NCBI GenBank assembly: GCA_023432655.1
Contig: JAEYUK010000312.1
Location: forward strand, 1-5,895
DNA length: 5,895 bases
Reading direction: 5' to 3'
Origin: Pseudomonadota bacterium
Lineage (GTDB): Bacteria > Bdellovibrionota > Bacteriovoracia > Bacteriovoracales > Bacteriovoracaceae
The position numbers and the translations under genes were made by a program. Shown here one piece after another: positions 1 through 5,625 of the stretch (positions are counted from its first letter, which is position 1; each line of letters begins with the position of its first letter). The notes under the pieces are model-generated. The model made no database searches and was not told the DNA's origin. It saw only the letters and a program-made list of their open reading frames with translations.

Positions 1-699
1 ACCAAGATGTGGATCACTTCTGGTGGTATCGCTAAAACTTATATCGTTATGGCCCGCACGGGTGGCGAAGGGGCGAAGGGAGTTTCGGCCTTCATCGTTC
101 GTGATGGTGATAAGGGCTTCTCGTTCGGCAAAGCTGAGAAGAAAATGGGATGGAAAACGTCCCCTACTCGAGAGCTGGTTTTTGAAAACTGTTTTGTCCC
201 TACTGAGAATCTGCTTCTTTCTGAAGGCGAAGGTTTTAAAGTCGCCATGGGTGGACTTGATCGCGGACGAGTGGCGATTGCGGCCATTGGTGTGGGATGT
301 GCGCAGCGTGCATTAGATGAAGCGGTTCGCTACTCACTTACGCGTAGCCAATTTAAACAAAATATTTTCGACTTCCAGGGTCTTCAGTTTATGCTCTCCG
401 ATATGGCCACCGAGACCGAGGCTTCGCGTCTTCTGGTTCATTCTGCGGCCTTATCCCTTGATTCAGAAACTCCGAATTCTAAACTTTGCTCAATGGCAAA
501 ATTAAAAGCCACTGATACTGCCATGCAAGTAACGACCGATGCAGTTCAGGTTCTAGGTGGTGTAGGTTATACTTCCGAGTACCCTGTTGAGCGCTTCATG
601 AGAGACGCCAAGGTTTTACAAATTGTCGAAGGCACTAACCAAATCCAACGTGTGGTGATCGCTCGCCACTTAAAAAAAGAGTACGAACAACATGCTTAA
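1..699 (+). CDS. Acyl-CoA dehydrogenase, C-terminal part (5' end outside window)
   Basis: FAD-dependent acyl-CoA dehydrogenase, which makes the alpha-beta double bond in an acyl-CoA and passes electrons to electron-transfer flavoprotein. The frame is open from base 1, so the gene starts upstream. 232 residues are visible, and about 150 N-terminal residues of a usual 380 are missing. Numbering the Thr at base 1 as residue 1, the flavin-contacting KMWITSGG lies at 2-9, the beta-domain runs to about residue 70, and the helical C-terminal domain follows. QVLGGVGY (183-190) and IVEGTNQIQR (208-217) are the family's C-terminal signatures. Glu210 sits where the catalytic base lies in MCAD-type enzymes, so the enzyme looks active. 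The segment SFGKAEKKMGWKTSPTR recalls isobutyryl-CoA dehydrogenases, so a short or branched substrate is possible, but this is inference. The last 8 bases overlap pgi, so the two are probably cotranscribed. Confidence 0.95.
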   Translation, partial: TKMWITSGGIAKTYIVMARTGGEGAKGVSAFIVRDGDKGFSFGKAEKKMGWKTSPTRELVFENCFVPTENLLLSEGEGFKVAMGGLDRGRVAIAAIGVGCAQRALDEAVRYSLTRSQFKQNIFDFQGLQFMLSDMATETEASRLLVHSAALSLDSETPNSKLCSMAKLKATDTAMQVTTDAVQVLGGVGYTSEYPVERFMRDAKVLQIVEGTNQIQRVVIARHLKKEYEQHA

Positions 700-1927
700 C
701 TGGAACATCAGATCAAGTCACCAAGTTCAACTTAATCCTGCTTCAATGGGAGAGGCCATTAGCTCTTATCAGCGAACGCTTAATTCCGAAGAGATTGGAT
801 TTTTCCGCTTGCCGGAAAATCGTGAACTTTTAGAGGAAACGCAAAAAGTTTTCGACCACTTTAAGCATAAAAAGTATTTCGTTCATATTGGTATCGGCGG
901 CAGTGCTTTGGGACCAGAGATGCTTCTCTCTGCACTCGGTGACAGCAGTGGGGTGGAATTTGTTTTCATTAATAACATCGACCCGGATGATCTGTGCCGC
1001 AAACTTGATAAGGTTAATATCAAAGAAAGTTTGATCTATGTTGTCTCTAAATCTGGTACCACAGCTGAAACTGTGGCCGGGATGAGTATCCTCATTAATA
1101 AACTTCTCGAAGCTGGCGTTAAAGAAAGTGATTTCAAAGATTATTTTGTTTTCTGTACTGATCCCGAGAAAGGTGAACTGCGTAAACTTTCAAAAGAGTG
1201 GAATGTTAAAACTCTTACTATTCCTTCCAATGTGGGTGGACGTTTTTCGGTTCTGACTCCTGTGGGTTTCCTTCCCGCTCTTTTTGCAGGCATCGATGCC
1301 ATGGACATCCTAGAAGGGGCCGAAGATATTAAGCAGCATCTTTTTGATTCAAAAGTGGGAGAAGAATTTTTCAAACTCGCATTCTGGATTAAAGACCTTC
1401 ACGATAAAGGCGTTAATCAAACGGTCATGATGCCTTACTCTTCTCTCTTAAAAGAATACTCTGCGTGGTTTGTGCAGTTATGGGCCGAGAGCTTAGGTAA
1501 AAACGGCAAAGGCCTCACTCCGGTTCCAGGTTACGGGGCCACGGATCAACACTCTCAAATGCAGCTTTTCATGGAAGGGCCAAAAGATAAGGCGCTTTTC
1601 CTGGTGGAAGTTGAGAATTTCCATATGGATTATCCCCTTAAAAACAGCCTAACTGCTGAATGCTTTAAGAACCTTTCAGGTTTTTCTTTAGGGCAACTCA
1701 TGAAGGCGGAATTCGAAGGCACCCTCACTGCTCTAAAGGAAAATGATCGACATGTGGTCCATCTCAAAATTCCGGCCCTTCAGCCTGAATATTTAGGCCA
1801 ACTTATCCTTTTTGCGGAATGTTTGACGGTCATGGTTGGGGAACTTCTAAAGGTTGATCCTTTCAATCAACCAGGTGTAGAAGCCGGGAAAAAATACGCC
1901 AACGAATGGTTAAAAAACCACCGCTAA
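692..1927 (+). CDS. pgi: Glucose-6-phosphate isomerase
   Basis: Cytosolic enzyme interconverting glucose 6-phosphate and fructose 6-phosphate in glycolysis and gluconeogenesis. At 411 residues it belongs to the short bacterial form; the E. coli type is about 550. Two SIS-type sugar-phosphate folds are visible: HIGIGGSALGPEM (65-77) and the phosphate-binding SKSGTT (119-124), then SNVGGRFSVLTPVG (179-192), which fits the first family signature. Catalytic residues by analogy with the rabbit enzyme are Arg184, Glu266 (WAESLGK), His287 (GATDQHSQ) and Lys400. The second family signature ends in PFNQPGVEAGK (390-400). All are intact. The ATG lies inside the end of the acyl-CoA dehydrogenase gene with only a weak purine-rich AAGAG about 10 bases upstream, so translation is probably coupled. 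The next Met, residue 19, is a less likely start. The final codons carry the -35 element of a promoter for the next gene. Confidence 0.97.
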   Translation: MLNWNIRSSHQVQLNPASMGEAISSYQRTLNSEEIGFFRLPENRELLEETQKVFDHFKHKKYFVHIGIGGSALGPEMLLSALGDSSGVEFVFINNIDPDDLCRKLDKVNIKESLIYVVSKSGTTAETVAGMSILINKLLEAGVKESDFKDYFVFCTDPEKGELRKLSKEWNVKTLTIPSNVGGRFSVLTPVGFLPALFAGIDAMDILEGAEDIKQHLFDSKVGEEFFKLAFWIKDLHDKGVNQTVMMPYSSLLKEYSAWFVQLWAESLGKNGKGLTPVPGYGATDQHSQMQLFMEGPKDKALFLVEVENFHMDYPLKNSLTAECFKNLSGFSLGQLMKAEFEGTLTALKENDRHVVHLKIPALQPEYLGQLILFAECLTVMVGELLKVDPFNQPGVEAGKKYANEWLKNHR

Positions 1928-1937
1928 ATGCCGATAA
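1911..1937 (+). promoter_or_regulatory. Sigma-28 (FliA)-type promoter for the FHA-GGDEF gene
   Basis: TAAA at 1911-1914 is followed after exactly 15 bases by GCCGATAA at 1930-1937. This matches the core FliA consensus (TAAA, 15-base spacer, GCCGATAA) at all 12 core positions. The four bases after TAAA are AAAC, not the GTTT of the extended E. coli consensus. The -35 element lies in the last codons of pgi and the -10 starts three bases after its stop. Predicted transcription start is about 1943-1945, leaving a leader of roughly 75 bases before the ATG at 2020. The match and position are seen directly. Use by FliA is inferred. Confidence 0.75.
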
Positions 1938-1957
1938 GTCATAAGCTTTGCTGCTTG

Positions 1958-1969
1958 CCCAATATTGGG
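1958..1969. repeat. Perfect 12-base palindrome in the leader of the FHA-GGDEF gene
   Basis: CCCAATATTGGG is a perfect inverted repeat about 14 bases downstream of the predicted FliA start. As DNA it could be an operator for a dimeric repressor. As RNA it can form only a 4-bp stem with a 4-base loop, or a competing GCCC/GGGC stem using 1957-1960 and 1973-1976. No T-run follows, so it is not a convincing terminator for pgi. Function unknown. Confidence 0.4.
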
Positions 1970-2010
1970 TCCGGGCTTAGAATAAATGACATACCTAAAA
2001 TGGATTTGCT

Positions 2011-2014
2011 GGAG
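2011..2014 (+). promoter_or_regulatory. Ribosome binding site of the FHA-GGDEF gene
   Basis: GGAG lies five bases before the ATG at 2020. It is the clearest Shine-Dalgarno in the dgcB-mutL-miaA block and fixes this start. By contrast mutL has only AAGG at 2923-2926 and miaA only a weak purine stretch. Confidence 0.75.
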
Positions 2015-2019
2015 TAGAC

Positions 2020-2931
2020 ATGAGCGATGATAACAACGCTACCGTTGTGATTACAGATATAAGAAAGGCCCTTTCATCATTAGAAGAAGAGGCGAAGCAG
2101 AAGCCTGCCTGTCTTTTGGTTGCTGGTGGCGAGCTCAACGGTTCTATCTTTAATTTAAATCCTGGTGAGACGGTCGTGGGTAGAAACCCAGACTGCACTA
2201 TCTCGCTTGATTTCCATGGTATCTCACGTCGACACTTCACCATCACCTCCATTGATGATGTGGTGACTTTAAATGATCTTGGCTCAGCGAATGGCACTTA
2301 TTTAAATAACCAAAAACTAGAGACCCCGACAGTACTTAAGCGCGGTGACGTGATTAAGATTGGGGCGGTGGCGATGAAGTTTCTTCCGAAGGGAGATCCT
2401 GAGCGCCTGACTTACGATAAACTCCACGAGGAGGCCAATACTGATGGTCTCACCAAGTGCTATAACAAAACTTATTTTAATAACCAGCTCGAACTGGAAG
2501 TTAAAAAATGTAAAGTCACCGGGAAACCACTTTCCCTTATCATCTTCGATCTGGATCACTTTAAGAAATTAAACGATAACTATGGTCACGATGCCGGAGA
2601 TTACGTTCTAAAAGAAAAGTCTCGTATCATCCGTGAAAATGGCATTCGCCAAGGGGACGTCTTCGCTCGCTATGGTGGTGAAGAGTTCTGTATTCTTCTT
2701 CCAAACACCAATCTAAAACAAGCTTTCGAGATCGCTGAGCGCTTAAGAAAGCTCGTTGAGAAACATGAATTCATCTACGATGGGAAGCGCCTACCTGTAA
2801 CTGCTTCTATCGGTGTGGCGGATTACCGCCAGGGTGTGAATAATGGAACAGACTTATTTAAGCGAGCTGACTCAGCTGTTTATAAGTCCAAAGAAGGCGG
2901 AAGGAACCAGGTTAACTTCTTCAAGGCCTAA
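2020..2931 (+). CDS. dgcB: FHA-GGDEF diguanylate cyclase (DgcB-like)
   Basis: Makes cyclic di-GMP from two GTP, with output gated by a phosphothreonine-binding FHA domain. 303 residues, with no signal peptide or membrane segment, so cytosolic. Residues 1-30 form a polar tail with a probable helix. The FHA domain spans about 31-122 and keeps its ligand residues: GR 54-55, SRRH 69-72 and NGT 91-93. The GGDEF domain spans about 131-303: DGLT 142-145, metal Asp177 in FDLDHFK, Asn185, GGEEF 219-223 and ASIGVA 262-267. RxxD at Arg210-Asp213, five residues before GGEEF, is an intact inhibitory I-site, so the enzyme should be active and product-inhibited. In B. bacteriovorus, DgcB (Bd0742) has this architecture, is needed for prey invasion, and its phosphorylated N-terminal tail binds its own FHA domain. 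Orthology is inferred from architecture. A FliA-type promoter lies upstream, and mutL begins on the base after the stop. Confidence 0.93.
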   Translation: MSDDNNATVVITDIRKALSSLEEEAKQKPACLLVAGGELNGSIFNLNPGETVVGRNPDCTISLDFHGISRRHFTITSIDDVVTLNDLGSANGTYLNNQKLETPTVLKRGDVIKIGAVAMKFLPKGDPERLTYDKLHEEANTDGLTKCYNKTYFNNQLELEVKKCKVTGKPLSLIIFDLDHFKKLNDNYGHDAGDYVLKEKSRIIRENGIRQGDVFARYGGEEFCILLPNTNLKQAFEIAERLRKLVEKHEFIYDGKRLPVTASIGVADYRQGVNNGTDLFKRADSAVYKSKEGGRNQVNFFKA

Positions 2932-4536
2932 ATGTCCTCCTCCGCGCCTCCTAAAATTGATCTCCTTCCCGAACATTTAATTGATCAGATTAAAGCTGGT
3001 GAAGTCATTGAACGCCCGGGAAATCTCATTAAAGAGATTTTGGAGAACGCCGTTGATGCAGGGGCCACCAAACTCGAACTCTCCCTTAAAAATAATGGTC
3101 TGGATTTAATTAGTCTAAAAGACAATGGCCACGGCATGCGTTTTGAGGATCTTCCTCTCGCCTTCTCCCGTCACGCCACTTCTAAGATTTCCCGCTTTGA
3201 GGATCTTTATAAGCTTCACTCCTTCGGTTTCCGTGGTGAGGCCCTGGCCTCCATCTCTTCGATTTCTAAACTTCAGTGTATTTCTCAGACGAAGGATAAA
3301 GATGTCGCAAGTGAGATCCGAATCGAAGGCGGGATGACCACTTTCCACGGGGAAAGACAAACCGCCAGCTCCTCCGTTGGCACCGAGCTCATCATCCAGG
3401 ATTTATTCTTCAATACCCCCGCGAGACTTAAATTTATCCAGTCTCAGCAGGCCGAAAAAACATTCATCAAAAAAATTATTTACGCTTTCATCCTCTCTAA
3501 TCCAGAGATTGAATTTCATATTAAGTTTGATGAAAGTGATAAGGATATTTATCCCGCTCAGGAAACTTCTCTCAAACGACTGCAGGATCTCTTTCCCAAG
3601 GCAAAAGATCTAATCCTTCATTCCGAGCGCTTTTACGAAAATATTGAATTAGAACTTTTCCTCATTCCTGCCTCTTTCAAAGGCCCTTTGAAGCTACAGA
3701 ATATTTACATCAATAACCGTTACATTCTGGATAAACAGCTTCACCGGGTGATGAGTAACGGGATCGACAGTACCTTCCAGGGTGAGGATTTTCACTACGT
3801 CGCCTATTTTCATCTGCCGCCTGACACCATCGATGTGAACGTGCACCCAAATAAAACGATTATTAAGTGCCTGGAAGTTTCTAAGATGATCAGTCTCCTC
3901 ACTTCGACGATCAGAGAACTTGGAACAAAAAAAGTTCAAGCACCAGTTTCGGTTGAATATACTCCATCTACTCCCACGTCCTTTTTCGATGTGATGGATA
4001 CCGCTCCCACCCTTCAACAGGAGCGTCATGAGTATAATATGGAAGGTTTCTTCTCTCCCCATAATCTTCCTCTGGAGGCGCCTTCAGATTTTATCTGGAT
4101 GGGGAATAATTTCTTAAAGAAGAATGACGATTTATGGCTCGCGGTCTCTGGTACGAAACTTCTTGAAAGTTATACCAGACGAAAACTTGAAACACCTTCT
4201 TCGACCATTCCTTTACTCGTGAGTGAACCTTTTGCGGCTTCAGGAGTAAAACCGGCGACTCTCGAAAAGCTCGCTTTAAGTGGAGCAGAGCTTGAATTTC
4301 TAGGAAGCGAGACTTTAGTCTTAAGAGGTATTCCTGAATGGATGAATGGATTTCCTTTAAAAGAAGTTATGACCTGTCTTCTTCAGGAAAAATCATTTTC
4401 AGAGATGACACTTAATCCTTCAGATTGGTCGCAGTCAACCTGGACCGAGATGCTTAATTTTTTTCCCCTTGATGAATTAATCACTCATAAAATCGCTTTA
4501 GATCTCTTAAGCCTCCTTCGAGAAAGACTCAAATGA
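2932..4536 (+). CDS. mutL: DNA mismatch repair protein MutL, non-endonuclease form
   Basis: ATP-driven clamp that links mismatch recognition by MutS to strand removal. 534 residues, shorter than the usual 600-650. The N-terminal GHKL ATPase is complete: AGEVIERPG (22-30), catalytic Glu35 and Mg-binding Asn39 in KEILENAVDAGA, DNGHGM (64-69), RHATSKI (80-86), GFRGEALASISS (99-110), GTELIIQDLFFNTPAR (150-165), and DVNVHPNK with Lys308. A short poorly conserved linker covers about 335-385, and a dimerisation domain about 386-534. The C-terminal domain lacks DQHAxxE and the zinc-site ACHG-type and CPHGRP motifs. LWLAVSGTKLLE (401-412) stands where DQHA would be, as in E. coli MutL. Compared with E. 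coli QPLLIP, the clamp-binding position reads IPLLVS (426-431), without the Gln. The start directly follows the dgcB stop, with AAGG five bases upstream, which suggests coupled translation. Confidence 0.96.
   Translation: MSSSAPPKIDLLPEHLIDQIKAGEVIERPGNLIKEILENAVDAGATKLELSLKNNGLDLISLKDNGHGMRFEDLPLAFSRHATSKISRFEDLYKLHSFGFRGEALASISSISKLQCISQTKDKDVASEIRIEGGMTTFHGERQTASSSVGTELIIQDLFFNTPARLKFIQSQQAEKTFIKKIIYAFILSNPEIEFHIKFDESDKDIYPAQETSLKRLQDLFPKAKDLILHSERFYENIELELFLIPASFKGPLKLQNIYINNRYILDKQLHRVMSNGIDSTFQGEDFHYVAYFHLPPDTIDVNVHPNKTIIKCLEVSKMISLLTSTIRELGTKKVQAPVSVEYTPSTPTSFFDVMDTAPTLQQERHEYNMEGFFSPHNLPLEAPSDFIWMGNNFLKKNDDLWLAVSGTKLLESYTRRKLETPSSTIPLLVSEPFAASGVKPATLEKLALSGAELEFLGSETLVLRGIPEWMNGFPLKEVMTCLLQEKSFSEMTLNPSDWSQSTWTEMLNFFPLDELITHKIALDLLSLLRERLK
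3919..3940. repeat. A7 tract in the loop of an inverted repeat within mutL
   Basis: Seven adenines at 3927-3933 are bracketed by CTTGGAAC (3919-3926) and GTTCAAG (3934-3940). These pair over seven base pairs with one bulged G. The tract encodes the Lys-Lys of GTKKVQ (residues 331-336), at the junction of the ATPase domain and linker. A second A7 (3469-3475) and an A6 (3455-3460) lie upstream in the same gene. Confidence 0.5.
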
Positions 4537-5474
4537 AAGTGATTGTGATCTCAGGCCCCACGGCCTCAGGTAAAACCGATCTCGCGGTAGAGCTGGCCTC
4601 CCAGTTTGGAGGAGAAGTGGTGAATTTTGACTCTCTCCTTCTGTATAAAGAGATTACGATTGGAACGGCAAAGCCCACTCCTCATGAACAAAAATCAATT
4701 CCTCACCATATGATTGAAGTGCGCTCAATTGCGAGTCCTATGAATGCTGCCGATTACGCTCGGGAAGCCTTACCAATCGTAGAAAAGCTTTTAAGTGAAA
4801 ATAAACTCGTGTTCTTAGTCGGTGGAAGTGGCTTCTATCTTCAGGCGCTTTTAAAGGGCATGTATGACTCCCCTACCACGCCAGTTGAAATCACCACGCG
4901 CTCAGATGAATTGTATAAGAAAGAAGGAATTACTCCCTTCCTCGAGATTCTAAAGAAAGAAGATCCCGTAAGTTTTGAGCGCTATCATGAAAATGATCAT
5001 TATCGTGTTCGCCGTGCCGTTGAACATTTTTGGACGACAGGAGCTCCTCTCTCCCTTGCCCGATTTCAAAAAGATGAGGCGAATAAAAAGCTGGAAGAGG
5101 CGACGGTTCATGGATGGGACATTCTCCACATTCATCTCGATCTCCCTAAGGAAGAACATTTAAAGATTATTGAACGGCGTACTGAACGTATGCTTAAGAA
5201 TGGTCTTTTAGAAGAGATTAAACTCCTCCTGGAACAAGGCTTTACGGGCGAGGAAAAGCCCCTCCAAAGTATTGGTTACAAGGAAAGTCTAGATTACCTT
5301 CAAGGGAAATTTCCCACCCTTAAGGAATGCCAGGAAAGAATCGTTATTTCTACCCGTCAGCTCGCTAAATCCCAGCGAACTTGGTTTAAAAAAGACCCCT
5401 CAAAAAAGACCTTCCATCCCCTCTCTGATAAGACCCAGATTATTGAAGCAGTTAGAGCTTTTCTCTTAAGATAA
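4533..5474 (+). CDS. miaA: tRNA dimethylallyltransferase (tRNA A37 prenylation)
   Basis: Transfers the dimethylallyl group from DMAPP to N6 of A37 in tRNAs reading UNN codons, which aids codon-anticodon stability. 313 residues, the normal size. Seen in order: P-loop GPTASGKT (8-15), Asp33-Ser34 in FDSLLLYKE, IGTAKP (43-48), IPHHMIEV (56-63), LVGGSGFYLQALLKGM (95-110), YRVRRAVE (157-164), the partly charged insertion domain, then SIGYKES (246-252) and STRQLAKSQRTWF (273-285). In the last motif the common AKRQ reads AKSQ, a Ser replacing a usually basic residue. The ATG overlaps the mutL stop in ATGA, so translation is coupled to mutL. In many bacteria mutL and miaA are adjacent, with hfq downstream in enterics. 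Here no hfq follows within the window. No promoter of its own was seen. Confidence 0.96.
   Translation: MKVIVISGPTASGKTDLAVELASQFGGEVVNFDSLLLYKEITIGTAKPTPHEQKSIPHHMIEVRSIASPMNAADYAREALPIVEKLLSENKLVFLVGGSGFYLQALLKGMYDSPTTPVEITTRSDELYKKEGITPFLEILKKEDPVSFERYHENDHYRVRRAVEHFWTTGAPLSLARFQKDEANKKLEEATVHGWDILHIHLDLPKEEHLKIIERRTERMLKNGLLEEIKLLLEQGFTGEEKPLQSIGYKESLDYLQGKFPTLKECQERIVISTRQLAKSQRTWFKKDPSKKTFHPLSDKTQIIEAVRAFLLR
5388..5411 (+). repeat. Short direct repeat near the 3' end of miaA
   Basis: AAAAAAGACC occurs at 5388-5397 and again at 5402-5411, offset by 14 bases. It encodes the Lys-rich KKDPSKKT after the conserved TWF motif. Because 14 is not a multiple of three, loss of one copy would shift the frame in the last 30 or so codons. 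It is probably a by-product of Lys codons. Confidence 0.4.
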
Positions 5475-5511
5475 GAACGAACCTCAAGATTTCATAATTG
5501 AAAAACATTCC

Positions 5512-5527
5512 CTTTAGAGAACTAAAG
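5512..5527 (+). terminator. Weak hairpin downstream of miaA, possible terminator
   Basis: CTTTAG and CTAAAG form a perfect 6-bp stem around the loop AGAA, 37 bases after the miaA stop. The stem is A+T-rich and is followed by AATTCTTAAATCC, not a T-run, so intrinsic termination would be weak. The adjoining AAGAATTCTT (5525-5534) is itself a 10-base palindrome. The site could be a protein-binding site instead. Confidence 0.25.
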
Positions 5528-5529
5528 AA

Positions 5530-5559
5530 TTCTTAAATCCAGTCAATGGGCCCTATAAG
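5530..5559 (+). promoter_or_regulatory. Possible promoter for the lipoprotein gene
   Basis: TATAAG at 5554-5559 matches a sigma-70 -10 element at five of six positions. The -35 is poor: TTCTTA at 5530-5535, 18 bases upstream, matches only three of six. A TTGAAA at 5498-5503 is a better -35 sequence but has no good -10 at the right distance. A separate promoter is plausible given the 151-base gap, but the evidence is thin. Confidence 0.3.
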
Positions 5560-5614
5560 AATTACAGTCCGTGGCCATTTACAAGTTTTCCTACGGTAAA
5601 AAGAAACCATTAAA

Positions 5615-5620
5615 GGAAGG
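5615..5620 (+). promoter_or_regulatory. Ribosome binding site of the lipoprotein gene
   Basis: GGAAGG within AAAGGAAGG lies five bases before the ATG at 5626. It is the strongest purine-rich site in the window and supports this start codon. Confidence 0.75.
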
Positions 5621-5625
5621 TTCTT

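Noticed and set aside
671..691. A7 tract (672-678) as a programmed frameshift joining acyl-CoA dehydrogenase to pgi
   Set aside because: The pgi frame has a stop at 671-673 just before the tract. The dehydrogenase ends at a normal length after its C-terminal signature, and pgi has its own ATG. No slippery heptamer with a downstream structure was evident.
1957..1976. Intrinsic terminator after pgi
   Set aside because: The possible stems are short and no T-run follows, so termination is not supported.
1938..2010. A c-di-GMP riboswitch in the leader of the cyclase gene
   Set aside because: The leader is only about 65-75 bases, and I see none of the conserved GEMM elements or its two-helix layout.
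1995..2297. 100-residue antisense open frame opposite the start of the FHA-GGDEF gene
   Set aside because: It has no ribosome binding site or recognisable motif, and it lies on the complement of a well-supported gene. The other overlapping frames opposite or within acyl-CoA dehydrogenase, pgi, mutL and miaA fail for the same reasons.
2413..2420. Second FliA-like -10 (TACGATAA) inside the cyclase gene
   Set aside because: It matches only six of eight bases and has no TAAA at the required distance upstream.
5475..5625. hfq or a small gene after miaA, as in the enteric mutL-miaA-hfq order
   Set aside because: No open frame with a start, ribosome binding site and Hfq-like motif lies in these 151 bases. 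The next gene is a lipoprotein.
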